64,000 bases of DNA from Thermodesulfobium narugense DSM 14796 (GTDB lineage Bacteria; Thermodesulfobiota; Thermodesulfobiia; Thermodesulfobiales; Thermodesulfobiaceae), in assembly GCF_000212395.1 (NCBI RefSeq), contig NC_015499.1:62001-126000 (forward strand). The letters are read 5' to 3'. Made by a program: the position numbers and the translations under genes. This document shows, piece by piece, positions 1-8,624 of the stretch; position 1 is the first letter of the stretch; the number at the start of each line of letters is the position of its first letter. A model generated the notes under the pieces. The model had not been told where the DNA came from and did no database searches. It was given only the letters and a program-made list of their open reading frames with translations.

Positions 1-452
1 TTGCCTCTTTAGCCCTATTTACTAATTTTTTAATCTTACACAGGGGTAGCATTCTAACAAAAAACAGTATCGAAAATTCAATGAATAGTTTCCAAGATAT
101 CCAATTGCCTTTTAAAATAACGGCCAAAAACGTTTATGACACCCCAAATGAGATTGTTGGCGAAGATTTTGAAATGACCTATAACAAGAAAGGGTCATAT
201 TTTATTACTGGAGAAAAGGCTGTTTATGATAAAAGAACAAAAATAATTAATATCTTATCGGGAACTATTTCTTTTAACGGCTATAAGATGTACTTTAGAT
301 CAGGAAATTTTGATACGAATAACGATACGCTAAATTGTGTGGATTTTAGTCTAAAGGGCAAGGATGAACAAATGAGTTCAAAAAGTGCAAGTATTGATTT
401 TGCAAACAAAAAACTAGTTGCACAGGATGCGGTAATTAGAAGCCTAAAATAA
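1..452 (+). CDS. LptC-like LPS-export protein, 5' end outside window
   Basis: The frame beginning at base 3 is open from the window edge through the ATG at 81 to the TAA at 450-452, so the gene starts upstream. The residues before that ATG (ALFTNFLIL and following) look like the end of an N-terminal membrane anchor. The rest is a beta-rich periplasmic segment with short repeated strands (FEMTYNKKGSYFITGEKAVYD) as in the LptC/OstA-like beta-jelly-roll fold. In that family the protein links the inner-membrane LptBFG transporter to LptA. Assignment rests on fold-like pattern and size, not on a sharp motif; an OstA-like or LptA-like protein is possible. Confidence 0.55.
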   Translation, partial: ASLALFTNFLILHRGSILTKNSIENSMNSFQDIQLPFKITAKNVYDTPNEIVGEDFEMTYNKKGSYFITGEKAVYDKRTKIINILSGTISFNGYKMYFRSGNFDTNNDTLNCVDFSLKGKDEQMSSKSASIDFANKKLVAQDAVIRSLK

Positions 453-470
453 TTTTAAATCTAAAAATCT

Positions 471-1652
471 CTAATCTTTGTATAGAAATTCAAAAGTTTC
501 AGGGTACTCATTGTTTATTCCTAAAGAAAGCGTAAACTGGTGAATGTCTATAAAACCCAGCTTGAACGATGCAGCACAACCTTTAAGGTATATGTCCCAC
601 ATCCTTAGAAAGGTCCTACCAAACTTTTTTTCTATTTCATCTTTGTGAGCATCGTAATTTTTTGACCAATATTCAAGAGTCCTTGCGTAATGTCTTCTCA
701 AGCTCTCTACGTGCAGAATTCTAAAGTCATAATCGGGCAAGATGTTTACAATCTCTCTGACTGTTGGTATGTAGCCGCCTGGGAATATGTGCTTGTTCAT
801 CCATGAATGCTGGCCGCCTTCTTCTAATCCTGTAATAGTGTGGAGCATAAAAATTCCTGATCTTTTTAACACGCTTGAAGTCTTTTTCATAAATTCTGGT
901 ATTCTCTTTTGCCCCACATGTTCAAACATTCCTATGCTTACAATCTTGTCAAATGAGTCTTTTCTGGGATTTAACTCCTCATAGCTTTCTAGTCTTACTT
1001 CTACATTCTCAGAAAGGTCTCTTAGCTTTATTTGTTCCTTTATATGATAAAATTGTTCTTGACTTAAAGTTATGCCAGTAGCATAAACGTTGTATTTTGT
1101 TGCTGCTTCAAAAAGGAGTTCGCCCCACCCGCAGCCTATATCTAGGAGTTTTTCGCCCTTTTGCAGGTTTAGTTTTTTAAGCGAATGAGATATCTTATTT
1201 CTTTGTGCTTGTTCTAAAGAATCTGTAGGAGTTTTAAAATATGCACATGAGTAACACATGGACGGATCAAGCCACAGGGAAAAGAAGTCATTTCCAAGAT
1301 CGTAGTGGCTTTGAATATTTTTCATATCTCTCTCTTTTGATTTGCCCATTCCTAAGGTTGCGCCAAGTGTGGTCATAAATGTATTTTTTTTCTGGGGTCT
1401 GAGTATATTTTTATTTGTTTCCATTAGTTCCATTAGGTCCTCAATAGTTCCTTCTATATCAAAATACTCTTCGATATATAAATCGCCAAGTGCCAAAAGT
1501 GGGTCGTCTAAAGAAACTAGAGGGGGCTCTTTTAAGAATCTTATAGTTATTTTAGGGTTATTGTTATATATCCTTTCTTCATTGTCCCAATATACAACCC
1601 TTATTCCCCCCTGTAATTTTTTTAAAAAAACATCTAAGAGCTCCTTTTTCAT
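471..1652 (-). CDS. cfa: Cyclopropane-fatty-acyl-phospholipid synthase
   Basis: A 393-aa SAM-dependent enzyme that adds a methylene group across the double bond of unsaturated acyl chains in membrane phospholipids. Visible family marks are HYDLGNDFFSLWLD (about 116-129), MCYSCAYF (132-139), the SAM-binding loop LLDIGCGWG (169-177) and GMFEHVG (about 241), which includes the glutamate associated with bicarbonate binding. The length matches the Cfa/CmaA family. The ATG at 1652 has a clear AGGAGG ribosome site. It is transcribed away from the exporter gene at 1752. The N-terminal 100 residues correspond to the small lipid-binding domain and are less conserved. Confidence 0.93.
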   Translation of the reverse strand: MKKELLDVFLKKLQGGIRVVYWDNEERIYNNNPKITIRFLKEPPLVSLDDPLLALGDLYIEEYFDIEGTIEDLMELMETNKNILRPQKKNTFMTTLGATLGMGKSKERDMKNIQSHYDLGNDFFSLWLDPSMCYSCAYFKTPTDSLEQAQRNKISHSLKKLNLQKGEKLLDIGCGWGELLFEAATKYNVYATGITLSQEQFYHIKEQIKLRDLSENVEVRLESYEELNPRKDSFDKIVSIGMFEHVGQKRIPEFMKKTSSVLKRSGIFMLHTITGLEEGGQHSWMNKHIFPGGYIPTVREIVNILPDYDFRILHVESLRRHYARTLEYWSKNYDAHKDEIEKKFGRTFLRMWDIYLKGCAASFKLGFIDIHQFTLSLGINNEYPETFEFLYKD

Positions 1653-1751
1653 AGGTGGCCTCCTAAAATGTGAGCTGAATTCCTTAATATTATTATACCT
1701 CTTTTTTTATTATAATATTAACAAAATATAATAATTAATAAAGGAGCTAAC

Positions 1752-2645
1752 GTGAACGTTTATTTTCCTGTATCTGGAGTTAATGTGAATGTCTTTGTAC
1801 CTCCTGTGATTGCCTTTGTCATTTCGTTTTTTACCTCTATGGGCGGAATTTCAGGCGCATTTTTAATTTTGCCATTTCAAGTCAGCTTTTTAAACTACAA
1901 TTCTCCAGGAGTATCGGGAACTAATTTTATATATAATATAGTTGCCATTCCTGGGGGAGTTTATAGATACTTTAAAGAAGGTAGGATGTTTTATCCTTTA
2001 GCTGTAGTTCTTACAATTGGGACGCTGCCGGGTGTTTTTATTGGATATTATATAAGAGTAAAATATCTATACAATCCTGTTTTCTTCAAGGCTTTTGTAG
2101 GAGTAGTATTACTTTATATTGGGGTTCGTTTATTGTTTGATTTAGCCAAACCAAAAAGGGGTGAGTACTTAAAGGACTTCAAGCTTAAAATTCTAAACTC
2201 AAACATATTTGAATCACACTTTGAGTTTCAAGAAAAAAGATATAGCTTTTCAAATTTTTGGGTTTTTTTGCTGGCCTTTTTTGTTGGAATTATTGGCGGT
2301 GCATACGGCATTGGTGGGGGATCAATTATAGCTCCATTTTGTGTTGCTGTTTTTAAATTGCCTGTTTATATAGTAGCTGGACCAGCGCTTTTGGCTACTT
2401 GGATAACTTCAATTTTGGGAGTTTTTTATTATGCAATTAACCCTCTTGGTACCTCAGGATCTGAGCCTGATGTCCTTTTAGGAATATTGTTTGGAGTAGG
2501 GGGGATAGTGGGGACTTATCTTGGCGCAAGATGTCAAAAATATCTTCCATCAACAATAATTAAAATAATTTTGTCTGTTTCAATATTGTTTCTTGCTGCA
2601 AAATATATCTTTGACTTTGTGCTAAAAATCTTTTTCACTCCTTAG
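1752..2645 (+). CDS. TauE/SafE-family anion exporter
   Basis: A 297-aa polytopic inner-membrane protein. Two homologous halves are visible: an N-terminal GGISGAFLILPFQ segment (about 31-43) and a C-terminal GGAYGIGGGSIIAPF segment (about 181-195), the duplicated Gly-rich motif of the TauE/SafE (DUF81) family. Members export sulfite, sulfoacetate or other small organosulfur anions. A soluble loop of about 30 residues separates the halves. The GTG start at 1752 is preceded by AAAGGAG. Its 3' end overlaps the convergent MgtC gene by 11 bases. In a genome with thiosulfate oxidoreductase genes, sulfite or thiosulfate transport is a reasonable guess, but the substrate cannot be read from sequence. 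Confidence 0.85.
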   Translation: MNVYFPVSGVNVNVFVPPVIAFVISFFTSMGGISGAFLILPFQVSFLNYNSPGVSGTNFIYNIVAIPGGVYRYFKEGRMFYPLAVVLTIGTLPGVFIGYYIRVKYLYNPVFFKAFVGVVLLYIGVRLLFDLAKPKRGEYLKDFKLKILNSNIFESHFEFQEKRYSFSNFWVFLLAFFVGIIGGAYGIGGGSIIAPFCVAVFKLPVYIVAGPALLATWITSILGVFYYAINPLGTSGSEPDVLLGILFGVGGIVGTYLGARCQKYLPSTIIKIILSVSILFLAAKYIFDFVLKIFFTP

Positions 2646-3345
2646 CTGATATGCTAAGACTTTTTATAAATTTTATTTCTCTAAGTTCTTCAAAAAGCTT
2701 TAAAAACGGTTTTTCTGAAACTGCTTCAATCAGAAGAGAAACTTTAAGCTCTTCTTTTTCAAAATTACAGGATATATCGTGCGAGAGTACAACAACTTTA
2801 TTTTTGGCAAGAATTCTAGAAAGTTTTGTTTGTGCCTCTTCCTTGTCACACGACTTGATTGAAATGTTTAGTATTCTCATCTCCTTTTTTATTAGGCTGC
2901 TTAACCTTCTGAGTATGGTTAAGGGTATAAGTGAAAATACTGTGCCAGAAATCGCCAATAGATATAATCCTGAACCGATACAAAGACCTAAAATCATATT
3001 AAGGAAGATTAATGCAGCCGTTGTAAGCCCCTGAACCTCGCCTTTTGTTTTAAGTATGACACCAGCTCCCAAAAATCCTATACCTGTTACCGCTCCAGCG
3101 GCAATTCTACCAGGATCTAGCTGAATTCTAACTGCTAAGTCACTTGTATTGGTAAAGTAACCTGATGACAAGAGCATAACCAAAGTCCCTGAGAGACAGA
3201 CAAGGATATTCGTTCTAATACCCGCAGATCTGCCTCTTAGTTCTCTTTCAATCCCAAATATACCACCTACTAAAATAGCTAAAGTTAATTTTAGTATAAT
3301 TTCAGAAAAAACTTTGCACCCGGTAACCCCCTTAAATTTTCCCAA
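2635..3345 (-). CDS. MgtC/SapB-family membrane protein
   Basis: A 236-aa protein with the MgtC signature: GGIFGIERELRGRSAGIRTNILVCL near residues 27-51 and GAVTGIGFLGAGVILK near 83-98, four to five membrane helices and a C-terminal ACT-like soluble domain of about 85 residues. Family members are linked to Mg2+ limitation and inhibition of ATP synthase, but most distant homologues have unknown roles. The listed start is a TTG without a good ribosome site. A strong AAGGGGG lies just inside, and no better in-frame ATG or GTG follows before the first helix, so the exact N terminus is uncertain. Confidence 0.85.
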   Translation of the reverse strand: MGKFKGVTGCKVFSEIILKLTLAILVGGIFGIERELRGRSAGIRTNILVCLSGTLVMLLSSGYFTNTSDLAVRIQLDPGRIAAGAVTGIGFLGAGVILKTKGEVQGLTTAALIFLNMILGLCIGSGLYLLAISGTVFSLIPLTILRRLSSLIKKEMRILNISIKSCDKEEAQTKLSRILAKNKVVVLSHDISCNFEKEELKVSLLIEAVSEKPFLKLFEELREIKFIKSLSISAKE

Positions 3346-3365
3346 AATTTAAATCTTAATATATT

Positions 3366-3965
3366 CTAAAGATTTGAGAAACCTGAAAATACATATGATT
3401 TTAGAGCTTCATCCATTACTTTGTTTGTGGCATTTATTATTGCCTTCTTCATTGACACCCCTTCATAGGGTATATTTGAGCTTTCGCCCTTTTCACTAAA
3501 ATCATAAGTGAGTATATCGTCTTTATATCTCTCATATTCGATAGTCTTAATGCTTACTTGTGCTGACAACTTATAAGTTACGTCCAGCGGTATAGGGGGT
3601 TGTCTGGTAACGTTTTCTAGTGAGAGACCAATTACGTCATCAGCATTTGTCATTATTGCTAAATATTTTAGCGTATCTTTGCTTGGGAATTCCTTTTTTT
3701 CCGGATCATAACCGCTCTTCTTTAGATATTCCATAACTTCTTTTTCTGGTATCAGTTCAATGTTTGAATTTTTAAGAAAATCATTAAACCTTTCGTTTAC
3801 CAATTCCAAGAAAAATGGTTGTTCATCTGTTTTGTTTATTATGGGTAATACCGCGACTCTTATAGGTGGAATTGGGAAAAGTTTTTTTGCCAGTGCGTTG
3901 CTTGAGAACATAGCAAAAAAGACAGATAATAGAAATACAAATTTCAATAATTTAAAGCTCTTCAA
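3366..3965 (-). CDS. Secreted LpoB/GNA1162-like hypothetical protein
   Basis: A 199-aa protein with an N-terminal signal peptide (about 1-26, cleavage after SNALA). The mature part begins with IRVAVLPIINKTDEQP, followed by a helix and ELIPEKEVMEYLKKSGYD. This layout (AVLPf-N-T, then a small alpha/beta domain that ends in a helix) resembles periplasmic LpoB, CsgG N-terminal and GNA1162 (DUF799) proteins, which assist peptidoglycan synthases or form surface assemblies. No lipobox cysteine is present. It lies just downstream of nothing obvious on its strand and only 20 bases from MgtC. Function is not established. Confidence 0.55.
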   Translation of the reverse strand: MKSFKLLKFVFLLSVFFAMFSSNALAKKLFPIPPIRVAVLPIINKTDEQPFFLELVNERFNDFLKNSNIELIPEKEVMEYLKKSGYDPEKKEFPSKDTLKYLAIMTNADDVIGLSLENVTRQPPIPLDVTYKLSAQVSIKTIEYERYKDDILTYDFSEKGESSNIPYEGVSMKKAIINATNKVMDEALKSYVFSGFSNL

Positions 3966-4047
3966 ATTAACCTCCCGATAGTCAGATTACTAAATTACAA
4001 AATTTTAGAAAACCTAAAAAGTATTCTATCATAAACTTAGCTTATAT

Positions 4048-4078
4048 TTGTTACAAATTGTTCTTTTTTTGTTAAAAT
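4048..4078 (+). promoter_or_regulatory. Possible sigma-70-type promoter of peroxiredoxin gene
   Basis: TTGTTA at 4048-4053 and TAAAAT at 4073-4078 are separated by 19 bases, about 60 bases ahead of the ATG at 4137. In such A/T-rich DNA this could occur by chance. Confidence 0.25.
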
Positions 4079-4136
4079 CATCATATATGTTTTCTTCTTT
4101 ACTAAGGCTTTTAAAAACTAAGGTGGAGGTTTAAAA

Positions 4137-4748
4137 ATGTCACTTGTAGGGTCAAGTTGCCCAGAAATTTCTGCAATGGCCTATTTTGATGGCAAAATAG
4201 AAACAATAGATCTAAGCAATTTTAAAAAATTCTGGAAATTAATTTATTTTTATCCAGGAGATTTTACATTTGTTTGCCCTACGGAATTGGCTGAGTTGGC
4301 TTCAAAAAAGTGTGATTTTGATGAGCATAAGGTTGTCGTTTTTGTTATAAGCGTAGATAGTCCATATGTTCACAAGGCATGGGATGATTCTGAATTAAGT
4401 AAGATGATAAATACAAGATTCCCTTATCCAATGTTAAGCGATCAGGATGGTAGTATAGGCAAAAGGTTTGGAGTTTATGACGAAAAAACTAAAGTTAATC
4501 TAAGAGGTGCTTTTATTATAGATCCAGATGACGTTATTCAAGCAATGACCATATTAGCATCCTCAGTAGGTAGGAGCATTTCCGAGATAATCAGGCAAAT
4601 TCAAGCTTTGCAATTTGCTCGTGAAAATAATGAAGTTTGCCCAGCAAGCTGGAAACCAGGAGAGAAGGCTTTAATACCGGGTGCAGATCTTGTGGGAAGC
4701 GTTTATCATTATTGGAAGATGGGAACTATTTCTGACGAAGGGGCATAA
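4137..4748 (+). CDS. 2-Cys peroxiredoxin (AhpC/Prx1 type)
   Basis: A 203-aa peroxidase that reduces H2O2, organic peroxides and peroxynitrite. The peroxidatic cysteine is C47 in FYPGDFTFVCPTE and the resolving cysteine is C168 in NEVCPASW, so it is a typical 2-Cys enzyme. The C-terminal extension beyond C168 is retained. Ribosome site GGTGGAGG lies 9 bases before the ATG. The stop codon is 2 bases before the LonC-like gene, which suggests a common transcript of oxidant and protein-damage defence. The reducing partner (AhpF or a thioredoxin) is not in this neighbourhood. Confidence 0.93.
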   Translation: MSLVGSSCPEISAMAYFDGKIETIDLSNFKKFWKLIYFYPGDFTFVCPTELAELASKKCDFDEHKVVVFVISVDSPYVHKAWDDSELSKMINTRFPYPMLSDQDGSIGKRFGVYDEKTKVNLRGAFIIDPDDVIQAMTILASSVGRSISEIIRQIQALQFARENNEVCPASWKPGEKALIPGADLVGSVYHYWKMGTISDEGA

Positions 4749-4750
4749 AA

Positions 4751-7132
4751 ATGAGAGAACTTTCAGTATCGGATTTAACAGTTCCAGAAATTAAATTAGG
4801 CTTAATAAGCGAGAGCAAAGAAGAGGATGTAAAATTTTTAGGTCAGGAGAGAGCTCTTAAAGCTCTTGATTTTGGTCTAGCTATAAAGGATTTTAGATAT
4901 AATATATTTGTAGTTGGACACGAAGGAATGAACAAGAAAGATGCAGTTTTGTCTATACTCAGAAGTAGAGCTAAAGATCTTAAGAAACCAGATGATGTAG
5001 TGTATGTATTTAACTTCAAGAATCCTGATATGCCTAAAGTTTTATACTTGCCAGCTGGCAAAGGCAGAGTTTTCAAAAAGTATATGAATGATTTTGTAGT
5101 GAGCTTGAAGTCTGATTTTCCGAAAAAATTTGAATCCAAAGAATATGAAGTTGCAAGAAGAAAGTTGATAGAAGAGTTTCAAAGAAAAAGAGCAAGGATC
5201 TTTTCTGAATTTGAGGAGGAAGTAACAAAGTATAATTTTGCAATTAGAACTCTTGAAAACGGGGTAATAGAGCTTTTTGCAGTTTCTCCTTCTACTAAAG
5301 CTCCGTTTACGGAAGAGGAATATAGAGCTCTTTCTGATGAAGATAAGGAAAGGATACAAACAACTGGAGAAATGCTTAACGAGAAGATGAACGAGGCACT
5401 TCGCCAGATAAGAGAGGAAGAAAAGAACTTAAGAGAAAAAACCATATCACTAGATAAAGATTTTGCAGCATCTTTTGTAGATAACATTTTAAAACAAGTT
5501 AGAGATGAATTTTATGACAGAGAGGATCTTCTCCTTTATTTGGACGAAGTAAGATCAGATCTTTTAGACAGAGTTCAAGAATTAAAGGCTAGTGTAGAGC
5601 AGAACGCTAGCGTACCTTTCTTAATGAGACCTCCAGAGCCTTCTTTTGATAAATATCTGATAAACCTTTTTGTTGATAATTCTGAAGTTGAAGGTGCTCC
5701 AGTCGTTTACTTGTCCAATTCTAGTTATGGTAACCTATTTGGCAAAATTGAGTACAAGTTTGTTTATGGTGCTGCAGTTACTGATTTTACACAAATTAAA
5801 TCTGGGGCTATAAATAGAGCAAACCATGGTTTTCTTGTTTTAGACGCACAAGATTTGTTAAAAAATATCTTTAGTTACGATGCCCTTAAGAGAGCCCTTA
5901 AGGAGGGCAAGGTAAGAATTGAAGATCCATGGGAACCGTATAGGGTTGTTAGTTCGGGGGCTCTTAGACCTGAAGCCATAGATCTTGATCTTAAAGTAAT
6001 TCTTATAGGTTCAAGTTTTCTTTATGAGATCCTTAGCCAGTATGACGATGAGTTTAGAGAACTTTTCAACGTAAAAGTGGATTTTGACGATATCTTAAAT
6101 GCTGATTCAGGTTTAGATAAGTATATTTCGCTAATAAAGGATATATCCTCAAAAGATAGCCTTTTGCCATTAAGCGAGACTGGCATAAACTATATAATTA
6201 AAGAATCGGCAAGGATTGCAGGACAAAAGAATAAGCTCTCTTTGAGAACCAGCATGATCAGAAACCTTCTTACAGAAGCAAATTATTTTGCTACTAAATC
6301 TGGCAGTTCTGAGATTAATGATTCGCACGTAAAAGACGCGATCAAAAATAAAATTTTTAGAAATGGAAGAATTGAAGAAAGAATTCAAGAAGCTATTCTT
6401 GAAGACACCATTATTGTCAGAACTTCTGGTGAAATGGTCGGGCAAGTAAACGGATTAGCTGTGATGTCTTTGGGAGGGCATCTGTTTGGCAAGCCTGCTA
6501 GAATTACTGCTCAGGTATATGCTGGCAAGAGAGGAGTTTTGAACATAGAAAGAGAAGTTAAGATGAGCGGTCAAATTCATGACAAAGCTGTATTTATTTT
6601 GTCAGGCTATCTTGGACATCTTTTTGGGCAGAAAAGACCTCTTTCATTTTCTGCATCAATTACTTTTGAACAGTTGTATTCAGGAATCGAGGGTGACTCT
6701 GCAACCTGTGCCGAATTTTATGCTTTGATTAGCGCTCTTTCTAATATCCCTTTGAAACAAAATGTTGCTATAACTGGTTCAATGGATCAATGGGGTGAGG
6801 TTCAGCCAATTGGCGGTGTAAACGAAAAGATAGAGGGATTTTTCGAGGTCTGCAAAGCAAGGAATGTAAATGACGCAATGGTAATAATACCAGAAAGAAA
6901 TGTAAACAATCTAATTCTCAGAGACGAGGTTATTGAAGCAGTAAAAGAGGGAAAATTTAAGATATTTGCAATTTCAAGGGTCGAAGAAGGTCTAAAAATC
7001 CTTACCGGTTTAGACGTTGATTCTAAGGATGATAAAGGAAATTTTATAAAAAATAGCGTATATTCTTGTGTGGAAAAAAGGTTGGAGGAGTTTGCAAAGG
7101 TTGGGGTGGAGGAAGATAAAAAGAAGGAATAA
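4751..7132 (+). CDS. Lon-like S16 protease with degenerate P-loop (LonC-like)
   Basis: A 793-aa protein of the AAA_32/Lon-like class. The C-terminal third is a Lon proteolytic domain with catalytic Ser650 (EGDSATCAE) and Lys693 (VNEKIEGF). The middle is a helical insertion with coiled-coil character (about 130-270). The N-terminal AAA-like region carries GHEGMNKKD at residues 56-64 where a Walker A would have GxxxxGK[ST]; the second Gly and the Thr/Ser are replaced. That matches the LonC group, reported to degrade unfolded protein without ATP hydrolysis. It follows ahpC by 2 bases. ATP independence here is inference from the missing residues. Confidence 0.85.
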   Translation: MRELSVSDLTVPEIKLGLISESKEEDVKFLGQERALKALDFGLAIKDFRYNIFVVGHEGMNKKDAVLSILRSRAKDLKKPDDVVYVFNFKNPDMPKVLYLPAGKGRVFKKYMNDFVVSLKSDFPKKFESKEYEVARRKLIEEFQRKRARIFSEFEEEVTKYNFAIRTLENGVIELFAVSPSTKAPFTEEEYRALSDEDKERIQTTGEMLNEKMNEALRQIREEEKNLREKTISLDKDFAASFVDNILKQVRDEFYDREDLLLYLDEVRSDLLDRVQELKASVEQNASVPFLMRPPEPSFDKYLINLFVDNSEVEGAPVVYLSNSSYGNLFGKIEYKFVYGAAVTDFTQIKSGAINRANHGFLVLDAQDLLKNIFSYDALKRALKEGKVRIEDPWEPYRVVSSGALRPEAIDLDLKVILIGSSFLYEILSQYDDEFRELFNVKVDFDDILNADSGLDKYISLIKDISSKDSLLPLSETGINYIIKESARIAGQKNKLSLRTSMIRNLLTEANYFATKSGSSEINDSHVKDAIKNKIFRNGRIEERIQEAILEDTIIVRTSGEMVGQVNGLAVMSLGGHLFGKPARITAQVYAGKRGVLNIEREVKMSGQIHDKAVFILSGYLGHLFGQKRPLSFSASITFEQLYSGIEGDSATCAEFYALISALSNIPLKQNVAITGSMDQWGEVQPIGGVNEKIEGFFEVCKARNVNDAMVIIPERNVNNLILRDEVIEAVKEGKFKIFAISRVEEGLKILTGLDVDSKDDKGNFIKNSVYSCVEKRLEEFAKVGVEEDKKKE

Positions 7133-7171
7133 CTAGATTGTGGCTTATTAATAATAAATAAGAGACACCAT

Positions 7172-7214
7172 TAGTGACCTTATATCTTTGAATATTAAAG
7201 ATATAAGGTCACTA
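7172..7214. other. 18-bp perfect inverted repeat with 7-nt loop
   Basis: The arms 7172-7189 and 7197-7214 (left arm TAGTGACCTTATATCTTT) are perfectly complementary around a 7-base loop. It sits 40 bases after the LonC stop and 80 bases before the first RTX-module promoter. The stem is A/T-rich and the T-rich run only begins about 16 bases later, so it is an atypical terminator; an operator or the end of a lost element is also possible. Confidence 0.5.
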
Positions 7215-7282
7215 TAGTTAGGGCAATTTTTATTTTCTGCGAGGACGACAATAAGACTGTTTGGTAATACACACATAATCTA

Positions 7283-7440
7283 ACATAACATTTGACAAAT
7301 ACCATTAATTAATTAAAATAATTAAAATTACATTAAAATTAAATTAAAATTTACTAATGAAGGGTGGTAGGAGAGGGAGTGTTTGAAGACAATAAAGGCA
7401 ATAAGGATTTAAGTTCTTTAAGAACAGGTCAATTTGAAAG
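7283..7440 (+). repeat. Module leader repeat, copy 1
   Basis: About 158 bases that recur, with few changes, at 11080-11232 and 17346-17498. It contains the A/T-rich promoter region, the ribosome site and the codons for the first 20 residues (leader GNKDLSSLRTGQFE) of the small membrane proteins. Copy 1 differs most, and after the leader it switches to an unrelated four-helix protein. Confidence 0.85.
7292..7319 (+). promoter_or_regulatory. Promoter of module 1
   Basis: TTGACA (7292-7297), 16-base spacer, TAAAAT (7314-7319). The equivalent sites in modules 2 and 3 read TTAACA and TAAGAT with the same spacing, so module 1 has the closest match to consensus. Confidence 0.45.
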
Positions 7441-7996
7441 GGGAAGAGAAAGTACTATGTATAGAGATCTGTCTTCTCCTAAAGAAATAGGGGGGGTTGG
7501 AATTATACTACTGGCTATAAGTACTTTCAATTTTAAAAATATTATTCTCCTTTTTAGTACTCTAACGGCACAGATAATGGGATATATCTTCATCCTCGTA
7601 TCTCTTTATAAGTTTTCTAAAGTCTTTAATAATTCTAAGATTTTTAATCAAGCTCTTATTGGAATGACTTTTCAAATAGTAGGAGGAATTATTGCATTTG
7701 GCTATACCTATCTTCAACTGCCTTTTTTAAAAGGTTTAATACACTTTACTACTGTTCTTGGGATTGTTGGTGTTTTGTATACGAGTTCTTCTTTCAATTT
7801 AATGTATAGATATACAAAGGTGGTGTTTTACAGAATATTTGCTTTTGCTAATCCAATTGCAGTGGTACTTTCTCCCCTTTTTTTCTTATTATCTGAAGAG
7901 GTTGCTATGGAAGCATTAAGTATTCTCCTTTTAGCCCTTTATACCATTCTTATGATAGCGTTTTACACTACTCCTACAAAGATGAAAGAGGATTAG
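7379..7996 (+). CDS. Leader fused to multi-helix membrane protein
   Basis: With the GTG at 7379 (the same start context GGAGAGGGA as modules 2 and 3) this is a 205-aa protein. Residues 1-20 are the shared module leader; after GQFE the sequence changes to a membrane protein with about five hydrophobic segments (GVGIILLAISTFNF, QIMGYIFILVSLY, and so on), resembling DUF996-type proteins. An internal ATG at 7457 with GGGGAAGAG upstream may be the original start of that protein, before it was joined to the leader by recombination. It is not homologous to the partners at 11173 and 17439 beyond the leader. Role unknown; it could be a foreign partner gene captured by the module. Confidence 0.6.
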   Translation: MFEDNKGNKDLSSLRTGQFERGRESTMYRDLSSPKEIGGVGIILLAISTFNFKNIILLFSTLTAQIMGYIFILVSLYKFSKVFNNSKIFNQALIGMTFQIVGGIIAFGYTYLQLPFLKGLIHFTTVLGIVGVLYTSSSFNLMYRYTKVVFYRIFAFANPIAVVLSPLFFLLSEEVAMEALSILLLALYTILMIAFYTTPTKMKED

Positions 7997-8099
7997 AACA
8001 TTTATATATTCCCAGAAAAAACTTGATGCCTTTGACTTCAACAAAACCTCTGAAAGCCTAAAGAGTGTAGTAGAGGATATAGATACAAACGAACCTGTA

Positions 8100-8618
8100 A
8101 TGGTCCTAAGATATACATTTTTCAGGACTCTTTCTCTGTTTATTGTTTATTTGCTGGTTTTTCTTCTTTTCTTATTTGGAACTTTAGACGAATTTGGAAT
8201 TATTTCTGCTGGCCATTTTGAAAATGGATTCAAACACTTTAGTTTTGCAATCATCTGCTTTCTTGCTACAATTTTTGTGTTCGGGGCAATCATAGATCTA
8301 CTAAATACAAAACAAATAGAAGTGTATAGAGATAGAGTTGTTAAGAGAGTAAAAATACCATTTCCAATGCAAAGAGACAAAGTAATATATTATAAAAGAG
8401 CTTCATTTTTGCTTGCGTCAATGGGCATATCCTTTTCAGAGGCAAAAACTTTTTTTTGCTGGCCTAATAAGAATTTAATCATAGAAACATCCAGATTTAA
8501 AAAGGAAGATGAAGCCCGCTTTATTAAATTCTTAGCTCAGATATCTGGAAGAAATGAAAATGAATTTTTAAGACCTTTCGAAACAGATGGAACCAGTCAA
8601 AAACTTATAAAGGAGTGA
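8100..8618 (+). CDS. Two-helix membrane partner protein of module 1, N-truncated
   Basis: A 172-aa protein homologous to the products at 11173 and 17439. In-frame coding similarity (ESLKSVVEDIDTNEP) reaches back to about 8056 but without a start codon, so the first 50 or so residues, including the leader, are missing and the first usable ATG is at 8100. It has two membrane helices (about 8-30 and 43-62) around a variable loop, then a cytosolic domain beginning IEVYRDRVVKR that resembles bacterial PH-like folds and ends in a conserved FIKFLAQISGRNE helix. It ends 6 bases before the RTX-type gene. A dedicated immunity or docking partner is the working hypothesis; whether this copy is translated is doubtful. 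Confidence 0.6.
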   Translation: MVLRYTFFRTLSLFIVYLLVFLLFLFGTLDEFGIISAGHFENGFKHFSFAIICFLATIFVFGAIIDLLNTKQIEVYRDRVVKRVKIPFPMQRDKVIYYKRASFLLASMGISFSEAKTFFCWPNKNLIIETSRFKKEDEARFIKFLAQISGRNENEFLRPFETDGTSQKLIKE

Positions 8619-8624
8619 TGATGT

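Noticed and set aside
787-1731. Rightward open frames inside the cyclopropane synthase gene
   Set aside because: They lie antisense to a complete conserved enzyme and show no coherent protein sequence or ribosome sites.
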